From contig CALDHX010000011.1 in the NCBI GenBank assembly GCA_937901525.1, positions 1-64,000 of the forward strand: a stretch of DNA of 64,000 nt, given 5' to 3'. This DNA is from an uncultured Bacteroidales bacterium. Lineage in GTDB: Bacteria; Bacteroidota; Bacteroidia; Bacteroidales; P3. A program made the translations under genes and the position numbers. Every line of letters starts with the position of its first letter. The stretch's first letter is position 1. The notes beneath the pieces were generated by a model. It was not told where the DNA came from, did not search any database, and saw only the letters and a list, made by a program, of their open reading frames with translations. Below, one piece after another: positions 17,546 to 25,100 of the stretch.

Positions 17546-17613
17546 CTTTGTTTTTTTATTTTTTTTCTTTACTTTTTTAAATTTTTTCTTTGATTTATTT
17601 TATTTTTTCTTTG
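17546..17613. repeat. 21-bp phased CTTTG array, locus B (four boxes)
   Basis: CTTTG at 17546, 17588 and 17609 and CTTTA at 17567, all exactly 21 bp apart. Spacers are T runs with one or two A. The box order CTTTG, CTTTA, CTTTG, CTTTG is the same as in locus A read on the other strand. It fills the 74-bp gap between uvrC and ltaE. Confidence 0.8.
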
Positions 17614-17615
17614 AT

Positions 17616-19427
17616 TTATTTATGCAGATATGCGAACACTTTTTCAGCTTTGGCTTTTCCTACACATTTCTCTATTTCTGAAAGCGAAGTTTCTGAAAGT
17701 TGCTTTACGCTTTTAAAACGAAGGAGTAAATCTATTGCTGTTTTTTCGCCTATTCCCGGTATTTGTGTCAGCACTGTATGGAATGTTTCTTTGCTTCTTT
17801 TATTTCTATGGTGTGTTATACCGAATCGGTGTGCTTCATCTCTAATGTGTTGTATGGTTTTTAGGCTATTGCTCCTTTTATCAAGACATAAAGGATAAGG
17901 ATTGCCGGGATAGTAAATTTCTTCTAAACGTTCGGCTATTGAAATAATAGGTACTTGTTCATAAATGCCTAATTCGCTTAGTGCTTCTACGGCTACGGCG
18001 AGTTGTCCTTTACCTCCGTCTATTATAATAAGGTCGGGCAAGGGCTTTTCTTCTTTTATCAAACGAGAATATCTACGAAAAACTATTTCTTTCATAGATG
18101 CGTAATCATTTGGCCCTTCAACTGTTTTGATATTAAAATGTCTGTATTCTTTTGTTGAGGGTTTTCCATTGCGAAATACAACACAGGCGGCAACAGCGTT
18201 ACAACCTTGAATATTGGAGTTATCAAAACATTCCATATAATATGGTGGCTTTGGTAGATTTAAATCTTTTTGTATGTTTTTTATTAGACTCTCTGCCCAA
18301 CGATTAGGGTCTAATAGTGTATCTCTTTTGATTTTATCGCTTTTTGCAAAGAGTGCATTTTTTTGACAAAGTTCTAAGACTTTCTTTTTCTCACTATTGT
18401 CTGCTAATGTTTGTTTTGCATAGTCCTCTGGCAAAGGAAGTATTTCTGGGACTATTAACAATTCTCCTTCCCAAGCAAGTTGCGAACGCAATTGAATGAT
18501 TGCTGTTGTGAATATATTAATCTTATCTTCCTCTATTGGTGCTTTTACTTGCTTTGATATTGAAGAAATCAAACTACCATTTACAATTTTCATTGCATTA
18601 AGCATTATTCCTTCATCAATTTCTTCGTAAGCAAAAATTTCTGCATTAAGTGATGAGTTTGTTACAATTGAAGTCTTTGCTGTATAAGCATCTAAGAGTT
18701 GTATTTTGTCTTTTATGATTTGAGCTTTTTCAAATTCAAGAGTTTTTGCAAAGTCCATCATTTGATTTTTCAAATCTTTTTTTATTTGATAGAAATCTCC
18801 GCGTAGTATTCTTTTTATGTCGTTTATAATTTCCCTGTATTCTTCTTTAGATACATTACCTTCGCATGGTGCTGAGCAGATTTTTATTTGTTTATTTAAG
18901 CATTCCTTATATTTATTTTTAAATACCCCTTCTTCTGTCATTGGAATTTTACAACGGCGATAAGGATAGAGTTTTCCTATTAAGTCTTGTAATTCTTTAA
19001 GTAGCTTTCCATTTGGATATGGTCCAAAATATAAAGAGCCATCTCTTTTTTTATTTCTTGTAGTAAATACTCTTGGATATTCTTCGTTGCTTATGCAAAA
19101 CCAAGGATAAGTTTTATCATCTTTTAATAGGATATTATATCTTGGTTTGTATTGTTTTATGAAATTATTTTCTAATAAAAGTGCTTCGCTTTCGTTTTCT
19201 ACAACGACTAATTTTATATCGTGAATTTTTTTTACTAATAATCTTGTTTTAGGTGAATGAGACAAGTCGTTTTTAAAATAGGATTGCACTCTGTTTTTTA
19301 AGTTTTTTGCCTTTCCTACGTAAATTACCGTTCCCTCTCTATCTAAAAAACGATAAACCCCTGCTGATGTAGGCAGGGATTTAAGTATGTTTTCTAAATG
19401 TTTTGATTCTAAATTTGCAAAATGCAC
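17616..19427 (-). CDS. uvrC: UvrABC excinuclease subunit C
   Basis: 603 residues, normal length. GIY-YIG nuclease at about 16-95 (GVYRFLDREGTVIYVGKAKN), UVR motif near 205-240, the second (RNase H-like) nuclease around 375-530 (MECFDNSNIQG, LIIIDGGKGQL), and tandem helix-hairpin-helix at the end (LTQIPGIGEKTAIDLL). Makes both incisions during nucleotide excision repair. Its ATG follows the gldH stop without a gap; operon purC-gldH-uvrC. Confidence 0.96.
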   Translation of the reverse strand: MHFANLESKHLENILKSLPTSAGVYRFLDREGTVIYVGKAKNLKNRVQSYFKNDLSHSPKTRLLVKKIHDIKLVVVENESEALLLENNFIKQYKPRYNILLKDDKTYPWFCISNEEYPRVFTTRNKKRDGSLYFGPYPNGKLLKELQDLIGKLYPYRRCKIPMTEEGVFKNKYKECLNKQIKICSAPCEGNVSKEEYREIINDIKRILRGDFYQIKKDLKNQMMDFAKTLEFEKAQIIKDKIQLLDAYTAKTSIVTNSSLNAEIFAYEEIDEGIMLNAMKIVNGSLISSISKQVKAPIEEDKINIFTTAIIQLRSQLAWEGELLIVPEILPLPEDYAKQTLADNSEKKKVLELCQKNALFAKSDKIKRDTLLDPNRWAESLIKNIQKDLNLPKPPYYMECFDNSNIQGCNAVAACVVFRNGKPSTKEYRHFNIKTVEGPNDYASMKEIVFRRYSRLIKEEKPLPDLIIIDGGKGQLAVAVEALSELGIYEQVPIISIAERLEEIYYPGNPYPLCLDKRSNSLKTIQHIRDEAHRFGITHHRNKRSKETFHTVLTQIPGIGEKTAIDLLLRFKSVKQLSETSLSEIEKCVGKAKAEKVFAYLHK

Positions 19428-19922
19428 TTATCTGTTTAAATTTGATTGATTTATTTCTAAACCTATTTCCATAATGCCTTGCAATTGGTATTTTTGTCCC
19501 ATATTTACAAGTTCTACTTTGTAGGTTCCTTTTTCTATAAAAGAATAGAATGTTTTTACATCAACTTGTAGGTCGATTATATCACCCATTGCACTACCTA
19601 ACCATTCTTTTCCTTCTTTATCTTTTAGTTTTATTGTGTGTACGCTTTCTCTTACAATGGAAGAAGGTGAGGTTATCTTCATTTTGAATTTTATTTCATC
19701 TTCTGTTACGTATGGAGTGTGGCGAACGTGCACAGATATATCGTAAACCTCATCTTCTTTATTGATAACAACATCATCAAAACTGATAGATTTACCTTTT
19801 TCTATTCTTTCCCAAGTATAGTTTGGCAAGGTTTTAAATTCTTTATATACTTGTGATTTGTTACACGAAGAAAAGCCAACAACAAGCAATAAAACAAAAA
19901 CTATTTTTAATATTTTTTTCAT
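19428..19922 (-). CDS. gldH: Gliding motility/T9SS-associated lipoprotein GldH
   Basis: 164 residues. Lipoprotein signal (LLLVVGFSSC) with the lipidated Cys at about 20. The domain carries GldH features: a Tyr-Lys-Glu-Phe start, ISVHVRHTPYVTEDEI, and KDKEGKEWLGSAMGDIIDLQ. GldH is required for gliding and affects T9SS in Flavobacterium, and occurs in non-gliding Bacteroidales too. That fits the many T9SS cargo proteins here. It lies directly between purC and uvrC with no spacing. Confidence 0.85.
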   Translation of the reverse strand: MKKILKIVFVLLLVVGFSSCNKSQVYKEFKTLPNYTWERIEKGKSISFDDVVINKEDEVYDISVHVRHTPYVTEDEIKFKMKITSPSSIVRESVHTIKLKDKEGKEWLGSAMGDIIDLQVDVKTFYSFIEKGTYKVELVNMGQKYQLQGIMEIGLEINQSNLNR

Positions 19923-20870
19923 CTATTTCTTGTTTAAATATTCTGAAACGTTTCTCTCAATTCTTTTTTCTAAGTCTTCCTCTGTTTGTTCTGCAATGAA
20001 CTTTTCGCCAATTATTTGTTCGTAAAGCTCCATATAGCGTTGAGAGATTTGATTTATGATTTCTTCTGTCATTTCAGGCACTTGTTGCCCTTCTTTTCCT
20101 TGGAAACCATTATCCATTAACCATTCTCTAACAAACTCTTTTGATAATTGTTTTTGCTTTTCGCCTTTTGCTTGTCTTTCTTCATAGCCCTCTGCATAGA
20201 AATAACGTGAAGAGTCTGGTGTATGTATTTCATCTATTAGAGTAATCTCTCCATTGTATTTTCCAAACTCATATTTTGTATCAACAAGTATAAGACCTCT
20301 TTGTGCAGCTATTTGAGTTCCTCTTTCAAAAAGAGCTAAGGTGTATTTTTCTAATTGTTCGTAATCTTCCTTGCTTACAAGTCCACTTGCTATTATTTCT
20401 TCTTTGCTTATGTTTTCATCGTGTCCTTCATCGGCTTTTGTGGTTGGAGTGATGATTGGTGTAGGAAATTTATCGTTTTCTTTCATTCCTTCCGGCAAAG
20501 TAACGCCACAAAGTGTACGCATTCCTGCTTTATATTCTCTCCACGCACTTCCTGCCAAATATCCTCTTACTACCATTTCTACTTTGAAAGGTTCGCAAAG
20601 TTTTCCTAAGGTTACCATCGCATCAGGCACTGCTATTTTCCAATTTGGTAATATATCTGAGGTTGCATCTAAGAATTTAGCTGCTATTTTATTTAAAATT
20701 TCCCCTTTAAATGGTATTCCTTTTGGTAAAACTACGTCAAAAGCTGATATTCTATCGCTAACTACCATTGCTAATAATTCATTATTTATGTTGTAAACAT
20801 CTCTTACTTTTCCAACATAATGACTTTTTTGTCCTTCAAAATTAAAATTTGTACTTACTAATGCTTTCAT
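19923..20870 (-). CDS. purC: SAICAR synthase (purine biosynthesis)
   Basis: 315 residues, the longer Bacteroidota form. N-terminal GKVRDVYNINNELLAMVVSD, then SAFDVVLPKGIPFKGEILN, VRGYLAGSAWREYK and LILVDTKYEFG. Joins aspartate to CAIR in step 8 of IMP synthesis. First gene of the purC-gldH-uvrC operon, driven by the -7 element at 20894. Confidence 0.95.
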   Translation of the reverse strand: MKALVSTNFNFEGQKSHYVGKVRDVYNINNELLAMVVSDRISAFDVVLPKGIPFKGEILNKIAAKFLDATSDILPNWKIAVPDAMVTLGKLCEPFKVEMVVRGYLAGSAWREYKAGMRTLCGVTLPEGMKENDKFPTPIITPTTKADEGHDENISKEEIIASGLVSKEDYEQLEKYTLALFERGTQIAAQRGLILVDTKYEFGKYNGEITLIDEIHTPDSSRYFYAEGYEERQAKGEKQKQLSKEFVREWLMDNGFQGKEGQQVPEMTEEIINQISQRYMELYEQIIGEKFIAEQTEEDLEKRIERNVSEYLNKK

Positions 20871-20893
20871 TATTCTTTTTATTTTAAACAGTG

Positions 20894-20901
20894 CAAAATT
20901 A
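20894..20901 (-). promoter_or_regulatory. -7 element TAATTTTG for purC
   Basis: Exact minus-strand match 24 bp upstream of the purC ATG. GTGCAAAATTAAA containing it is repeated at 20941, inside the mscL leader. Confidence 0.55.
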
Positions 20902-20933
20902 AATCTAAATTGTAATAAAACAAAAAAAAGTAT

Positions 20934-20941
20934 TACTTTTG
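20934..20941 (+). promoter_or_regulatory. -7 element TACTTTTG for mscL
   Basis: Exact plus-strand match 25 bp before the ATG at 20966; divergent from the purC element. Confidence 0.55.
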
Positions 20942-20965
20942 TGCAAAATTAAAATTAGAAAAATC

Positions 20966-21391
20966 ATGGGAGTAAAAAAAGTTATTGAAGATTTTAAAAG
21001 TTTTGCCATAAAGGGAAATATGATTGATATGGCAGTCGGTATCATCATTGGTGGTGCTTTTGGAAAAATTATCACTTCACTTGTGAACGATGTTATTATG
21101 CCTCCGTTAGGCGTTTTAATAGGTGGCGTGAATTTTACAGACCTTAAAATTACGCTTAAAGCAGCTGAGGGAGAAATGGCAGCGGTTACATTGAATTATG
21201 GTAACTTTCTTCAAGTTTGTTTCGACTTTTTAATTATTGCTTTCTCTATTTTCTGTTTTGTACGTTTGTTATCTAAACTAAAATCAAAGAAAGAAAAAGA
21301 AGAAACACCTGCAGCTCCTCCTGCTCCAAGCAAAGAGGAAGTTTTACTTGCAGAAATCAGAGATATTCTAAAAGAAAAAAACAACAAATAA
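20966..21391 (+). CDS. mscL: Large-conductance mechanosensitive channel
   Basis: 141 residues from ATG 20966 (MGVKKVIEDFKSFAIKGN); an ATG at 20939 overlaps the -7 element. TM1 has the hallmark MIDMAVGIIIGGAFGKII and NDVIMPPLG; TM2 is at about 76-98. The Ala/Pro-rich linker and charged C-terminal helix are as in the family. Opens on membrane tension during hypo-osmotic shock. The cytidine deaminase ATG follows its stop directly. Confidence 0.95.
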   Translation: MGVKKVIEDFKSFAIKGNMIDMAVGIIIGGAFGKIITSLVNDVIMPPLGVLIGGVNFTDLKITLKAAEGEMAAVTLNYGNFLQVCFDFLIIAFSIFCFVRLLSKLKSKKEKEETPAAPPAPSKEEVLLAEIRDILKEKNNK

Positions 21392-21865
21392 ATGAAATCG
21401 GAAAGCATTGAAATAAAATATGAAACGCTTTCCCTTGAAGAATTAAACAATAAGGAGAAAGAGTTGATTGAGTGTGCAAAGAATGCCACTTATTCGGCTT
21501 ATTCTCCTTATTCTTCTTTCAGTGTTGGAGCGGCCGTAAGGTTAGAAAACAACGAAATAGTTATTGGAAGCAACCAAGAAAACATTGCCTACCCTTCGGG
21601 ATTGTGTGCCGAAAGAGTTGCTTTATTTGCAGCCGGCACAAGAAAAGAAAAAATCACCACATTAGCCATTGCCGCAAGAAATGAAAACAATGAGTGGACA
21701 AAAGCATTCCCTTGCGGAGCTTGTTGTCAAGTTTTACAAGAAAATCAAATGAGAGGCAAAAAAGAAATCTGCGTCCTAATCCTCTTAAACGAAAGCGAAA
21801 TCCTTAGATTAAAAGGAGCTGAATCGCTTTTGCCTTTTAGTTTTTCTTTTATCAAAAAAAATTAA
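21392..21865 (+). CDS. cdd: Cytidine deaminase
   Basis: 157 residues. Zinc-site motifs: CAERVALFAAG, with Cys-Ala-Glu and the catalytic Glu, and PCGACCQVLQE. AYSPYSSFSVGAAV is the substrate-binding start. Homotetrameric-type enzyme turning cytidine/deoxycytidine into uridine/deoxyuridine for pyrimidine salvage. Co-transcribed with mscL. The first of the large spacers follows. Confidence 0.92.
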   Translation: MKSESIEIKYETLSLEELNNKEKELIECAKNATYSAYSPYSSFSVGAAVRLENNEIVIGSNQENIAYPSGLCAERVALFAAGTRKEKITTLAIAARNENNEWTKAFPCGACCQVLQENQMRGKKEICVLILLNESEILRLKGAESLLPFSFSFIKKN

Positions 21866-21878
21866 CCGAGCGTTTTTT

Positions 21879-21946
21879 CTTTGCTTTTTTTCATTTTTTC
21901 TTTGCTTTTTTGGAAAAATTCTTTGCTTTTTTTCATTTTTTCTTTG
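21879..21946. repeat. 21-bp phased CTTTG array, locus C (four boxes)
   Basis: CTTTG begins at 21879, 21900, 21921 and 21942, exactly 21 bp apart. The first and third spacers are identical (CTTTTTTTCATTTTTT). It starts 14 bp after the cdd stop. Confidence 0.85.
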
Positions 21947-22070
21947 TTTTTTTAATTTTTACAAGTATTATCATTTTTGAGTAGTTTTTTTTAATTTTCT
22001 TGTGTATATTTTTGTGAAAACTATTATGTAATATTATTATAGTATATTGTTATGTTATTATTATGATAGG

Positions 22071-22201
22071 TACTTAATTTTACGTTATACGATACTTAAA
22101 CTTGCATTATGGTGTACTTAGATTTACTTTATGGATACTTAATTTTGCGTTATAAGATACTTAATTTTGCACTTTATTGTACTTAATTTTGCATGTGGTA
22201 A
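22071..22201 (+). repeat. Six iteron-like 22-bp direct repeats
   Basis: TACTTA begins at 22071, 22093, 22115, 22136, 22158 and 22180: spacing 22, 22, 21, 22, 22. The best units read TACTTAATTTTGC followed by a T/A-rich end; copies 4, 5 and 6 share the first 13 bases. An inverted half-site (GTATCTTA, complement of TAAGATAC) lies at 22222-22229, just before the -7 element. Length and spacing are those of plasmid iterons. Confidence 0.88.
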
Positions 22202-22240
22202 AATCGGTTTTTAAAAAATGCGTATCTTATTGATTTTTTA

Positions 22241-22248
22241 TATATTTG
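22241..22248 (+). promoter_or_regulatory. -7 element TATATTTG, next to an inverted iteron half-site
   Basis: Exact TAnnTTTG 28 bp before the ATG at 22276. The inverted half-site ends 11 bp upstream, in the place where iteron plasmid initiators often repress their own gene. Confidence 0.6.
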
Positions 22249-22275
22249 TAGTCTAAACAAAAAAATCGTTTTTAT

Positions 22276-22944
22276 ATGTTTTATATTAGTTTTTTTAAAG
22301 AGTTTAAAGATTGGAATAAATTAACTGTTAATGAAAAGATTGTCTATTCTTTTTTGGTTAATTATGCAACTATGCATCAACACGAATCATGGGATAAAGG
22401 AAATGAAAGAGAGTATGGTGAAAAGAAATTAAATATGGATATAATAAAAGAATATATTGACAAGTTTTCATCTCTTGAATTTAGAAAAATAACTAATAAA
22501 AAAATTTCTGAAAAGACCGGCATATCTTTGCGTACGGTTTCGACAATTTTGAATAGGTTTAAAAAAATTGATATACTTAATCAGGACAGGGAAGGTTTTT
22601 ACAAAATAGTGGTTCCTAAGGGGTTTATTGATAATGGTTTCTTGAATTTGCCTAAAAAGGCGGAGGTTAAAGGTATGCAGTTGGTGTTTTGGGCGTTCAT
22701 AAACAACCGATTAAATCATTATAATGAAAGAACGGGTGAGTATCATAATATGCAAATTGATACTTGGGCTTCTCGCTTAGCAATGGATATGGGTGTAAAG
22801 AAAAAAGATGTACAAAACTATATTCATTGTTTAGCGAAAAAAGGGTTTCTTCAACGTTCAGAAGACAATAGATTTTTAGTTATAAAAATTAATGGAAATA
22901 TAAAATGGGACTATACGGAGGAAGAATATGATTTACCTTTTTAG
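22276..22944 (+). CDS. Two-winged-helix DNA-binding protein, initiator-like
   Basis: 222 residues. The N-terminal winged helix (residues about 12-115) starts KLTVNEKIVYSFLVNYA and has a helix-turn-helix KISEKTGISLRTVSTILNRF at 76-95. A second one (about 130-205) starts MQLVFWAFINNRL, has the helix-turn-helix WASRLAMDMGVKKKDVQNYI near 164-183, and a wing (KKGFLQRSEDNRFLVIKI). The tail is acidic. Two winged helices with iterons directly upstream is the design of Rep_3/RepA-type initiators, but the individual domains look more like HTH_36 and no family is certain. No partition, mobilisation or phage gene is adjacent; recR follows convergently. It could equally be an autoregulated transcription factor. 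Confidence 0.7.
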   Translation: MFYISFFKEFKDWNKLTVNEKIVYSFLVNYATMHQHESWDKGNEREYGEKKLNMDIIKEYIDKFSSLEFRKITNKKISEKTGISLRTVSTILNRFKKIDILNQDREGFYKIVVPKGFIDNGFLNLPKKAEVKGMQLVFWAFINNRLNHYNERTGEYHNMQIDTWASRLAMDMGVKKKDVQNYIHCLAKKGFLQRSEDNRFLVIKINGNIKWDYTEEEYDLPF

Positions 22945-22954
22945 CAACAAAAAA

Positions 22955-22985
22955 ACTAAGGAGAGTAAAGCTACTCTCCTTTTTC
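22955..22985. terminator. Bidirectional terminator between the winged-helix gene and recR
   Basis: AAGGAGAGTA and TACTCTCCTT form a 10-bp perfect stem around a 4-nt loop, A-rich before and T-rich after. It serves both convergent genes. Confidence 0.85.
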
Positions 22986-23599
22986 TATTTATATATATCT
23001 GAGAAATCTCTTCTGTTTAAAATGGAGCGGGCGAGGGTTTGTTCGTCTGCGTATTCTATTTTGTCGCCTATGGCAACTCCTCGTGCGATTGCAGAAATTC
23101 TCACATTATAAGGCTCTAACAATTTGTTGATATAGAAACTTGTTGTATCGCCTTCCATTGTTGTTGGCAGGGCTAAAATTATTTCTTTCACGTTTTCTTG
23201 TTCTACGCGTTTGATTAGTTGTTCTATTGCTATATCTCCTACTCCTATTCCTTCTATTGGGGAAATCACACCTCCTAAAACGTGATATAATCCTTTGTAT
23301 TGATTTGTTGATTCAATAGCCATAACCTCTCTTATATTCTCTACAACACATATTGTATCGTTTTGACGTTGAGGATTTGCACAAATAGAACATATTTCAC
23401 TATCTGAAAGATTATTACAACGCTTACAATGTTTTATTTCACTGACAAGACTAATTAAGCTTTTGGCTAATTGTAGTGTATTGTCTTCATTTTGTTTTAA
23501 TAGATGAAGTGCAAAACGCAAAGCGGTCCTTTGTCCTACTCCTGGAAGTTTTGCTAATTCGTTTACAGCATTTTCTAAGATTAAAGAGGTGTATTCCAT
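22985..23599 (-). CDS. recR: Recombination mediator protein RecR
   Basis: 204 residues. Helix-hairpin-helix near the start (LAKLPGVGQRTALRFALHLL), Cys4 zinc finger (CKRCNNLSDSEICSIC), Toprim domain (ICVVENIREVMAIE, with YHVLGGVISPIEGIG), and a C-terminal RIARGVAIG-like segment (AIARGVAIGDKIEYAD). Works with RecO to load RecA at gaps. Monocistronic. Confidence 0.95.
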   Translation of the reverse strand: MEYTSLILENAVNELAKLPGVGQRTALRFALHLLKQNEDNTLQLAKSLISLVSEIKHCKRCNNLSDSEICSICANPQRQNDTICVVENIREVMAIESTNQYKGLYHVLGGVISPIEGIGVGDIAIEQLIKRVEQENVKEIILALPTTMEGDTTSFYINKLLEPYNVRISAIARGVAIGDKIEYADEQTLARSILNRRDFSDIYK

Positions 23600-23609
23600 A
23601 TATATTTGT

Positions 23610-23617
23610 TAAATTTG
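23610..23617 (+). promoter_or_regulatory. -7 element TAAATTTG for the symporter
   Basis: Exact match 40 bp before the ATG at 23658. A second match, TATATTTG, lies at 23601-23608; either could be used. Confidence 0.45.
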
Positions 23618-23631
23618 CAGTCAAATAAGAG

Positions 23632-23639
23632 CAAAATTA
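23632..23639 (-). promoter_or_regulatory. -7 element TAATTTTG for recR
   Basis: Exact minus-strand match 33 bp upstream of the recR ATG, divergent from the symporter element. Confidence 0.5.
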
Positions 23640-23657
23640 CAAAAAAAATCAAATACT

Positions 23658-25100
23658 ATGGCAAATATTTTACTCGGTGTTTTCATCGCATATACGATTT
23701 TATTATTCTCTATCACCTTTATCACGGCTCGAAAGGCTGATAGTGCTTCGTTTTTCTCCGGAAACAAAAAATCTCCTTGGTTTATCGTAGCCTATGGTAT
23801 GATTGGAGCAAGTTTAAGTGGCGTTACATTTATGTCAGTGCCTGGTTGGGTGGAAGATAGAGGCTTTACATATATGCTAACCGTTTTCGGATATTTCTTA
23901 GGCTATCTTGTAATTTCATTTGTCCTTATGCCGATTTACTATAAGCTTAATTTGATTTCTATCTACAAATACTTAGAGAGTCGTTTTGGTAAATTCTCTC
24001 ATAAAACAGGTTCTTTCTTTTTCCTTCTTTCAAGAACTCTCGGTGCAAGTCTTAGGATGTTCATTGTAATCTATGTTTTATACGAATTTGTTTTTAGTGC
24101 ATGGAATATTCCTTTTGAAGCAACTGTTTTTCTCTTTCTTGCGTTGATTCTTTTGTTTACGTTCAAGGGAGGAATCAAGACTATTGTTTGGACAGATACT
24201 TTACAAACGACTTGTATGCTTGCCGCACTTGTTATTTCCTTTATTTTGATTGGCGATAAGATGAATTTTTCGTTCTCAGAAATGCTAACTAATGTTACAA
24301 AAAGCGATTATTTTACTTTTATTGAAACAGATTCTTCTTCACGTCTATGTTGGTGGAAACAAATTCTTGGAGGTATGTTTATAACTATTAGTATGACAGG
24401 ATTAGACCAAGAAATGATGCAAAAAAATCTTAGTTGCAAGAACATTAAATCGGCACAAAAAAATATGCTTACTTTCTCTTTGACTTTGTTTTTTGTCAAT
24501 TTTTTGTTTCTTTGTTTAGGTGCAGCTCTTTATATCTTCGCTCACAATCAAGGAATAGAGGTTAAAGGCGACGACCTTTTCCCTTACGTTGCTTTAAATG
24601 CACTTAGTCCTTTTGCAGCAGTGATTTTCATCATCGGACTTATATCTGCCCTTTTCCCTTCGGCAGATGGTGCTTTGACTTCTTTGACTACATCGTTTAG
24701 CATAGACTTTTTAAATATTGAACAAAGAAAAGATTGGAACGAAAAAAAGAAAATCAAAATTCGTCATTTGGTTCACATTTGTTTTGCATTGATTTTTGTA
24801 GGCGTAATCATCTTTTACGGAAATCATCGCGACCCTCACTTAATTGATATATTGTATCAAATTGCATCTATCACATATGGGCCACTTTTAGGCTTGTTTG
24901 TATTTGGTATTATAACAAAACGACAAGTCATAGACAAGTTTGTGCCTATTGTTTGCATACTTTCGCCTGTGATTTGTTTTATTCTTAGCAACAACTCACA
25001 ACAATGGTTCAATTATAGCTTTGATTTTGAACTATTAGTCTTAAACGGACTTCTTACTTTCTTAGGATTATTAGCAATAAGCAAAAGAAAAGCTAATTAA
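23658..25100 (+). CDS. Sodium:solute symporter (SSS family)
   Basis: 480 residues, about 13 membrane segments. The N-terminal part carries the family sequence GASLSGVTFMSVPGWV (substrate/Na site region). Later come SMTGLDQEMMQKNLSCKN and FPSADGALTSLTTSFSIDF, both typical of SSS proteins. Inner-membrane uptake driven by Na+. The solute cannot be told from sequence. Its stop overlaps the convergent mnmA stop in TTAA. Confidence 0.9.
   Translation: MANILLGVFIAYTILLFSITFITARKADSASFFSGNKKSPWFIVAYGMIGASLSGVTFMSVPGWVEDRGFTYMLTVFGYFLGYLVISFVLMPIYYKLNLISIYKYLESRFGKFSHKTGSFFFLLSRTLGASLRMFIVIYVLYEFVFSAWNIPFEATVFLFLALILLFTFKGGIKTIVWTDTLQTTCMLAALVISFILIGDKMNFSFSEMLTNVTKSDYFTFIETDSSSRLCWWKQILGGMFITISMTGLDQEMMQKNLSCKNIKSAQKNMLTFSLTLFFVNFLFLCLGAALYIFAHNQGIEVKGDDLFPYVALNALSPFAAVIFIIGLISALFPSADGALTSLTTSFSIDFLNIEQRKDWNEKKKIKIRHLVHICFALIFVGVIIFYGNHRDPHLIDILYQIASITYGPLLGLFVFGIITKRQVIDKFVPIVCILSPVICFILSNNSQQWFNYSFDFELLVLNGLLTFLGLLAISKRKAN

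Larger units (their letters stand above)
21866..22275. other. 410-bp intergenic region: CTTTG array, AT-rich stretch, iteron-like repeats
   Basis: From left to right: the locus C array (21879-21946), a very AT-rich stretch with almost no G or C (about 21950-22070), six 22-bp direct repeats (22071-22201), an inverted half-site (22222-22229) and a -7 element (22241-22248). TGTGGTAAA at 22194-22202 weakly resembles a DnaA box (7 of 9). No coding sequence was recognised. Confidence 0.7.

Noticed and set aside
21879..21946. Series of -33/-7 promoters made by TTTG boxes
   Set aside because: In Bacteroidota promoters the two TTTG are about 27 bp apart with TA four bases before the second; here they are 21 bp apart and the TA is missing.
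22071..22201. CRISPR array
   Set aside because: The six units are contiguous 22-bp repeats without unique spacers, and no cas gene is present.
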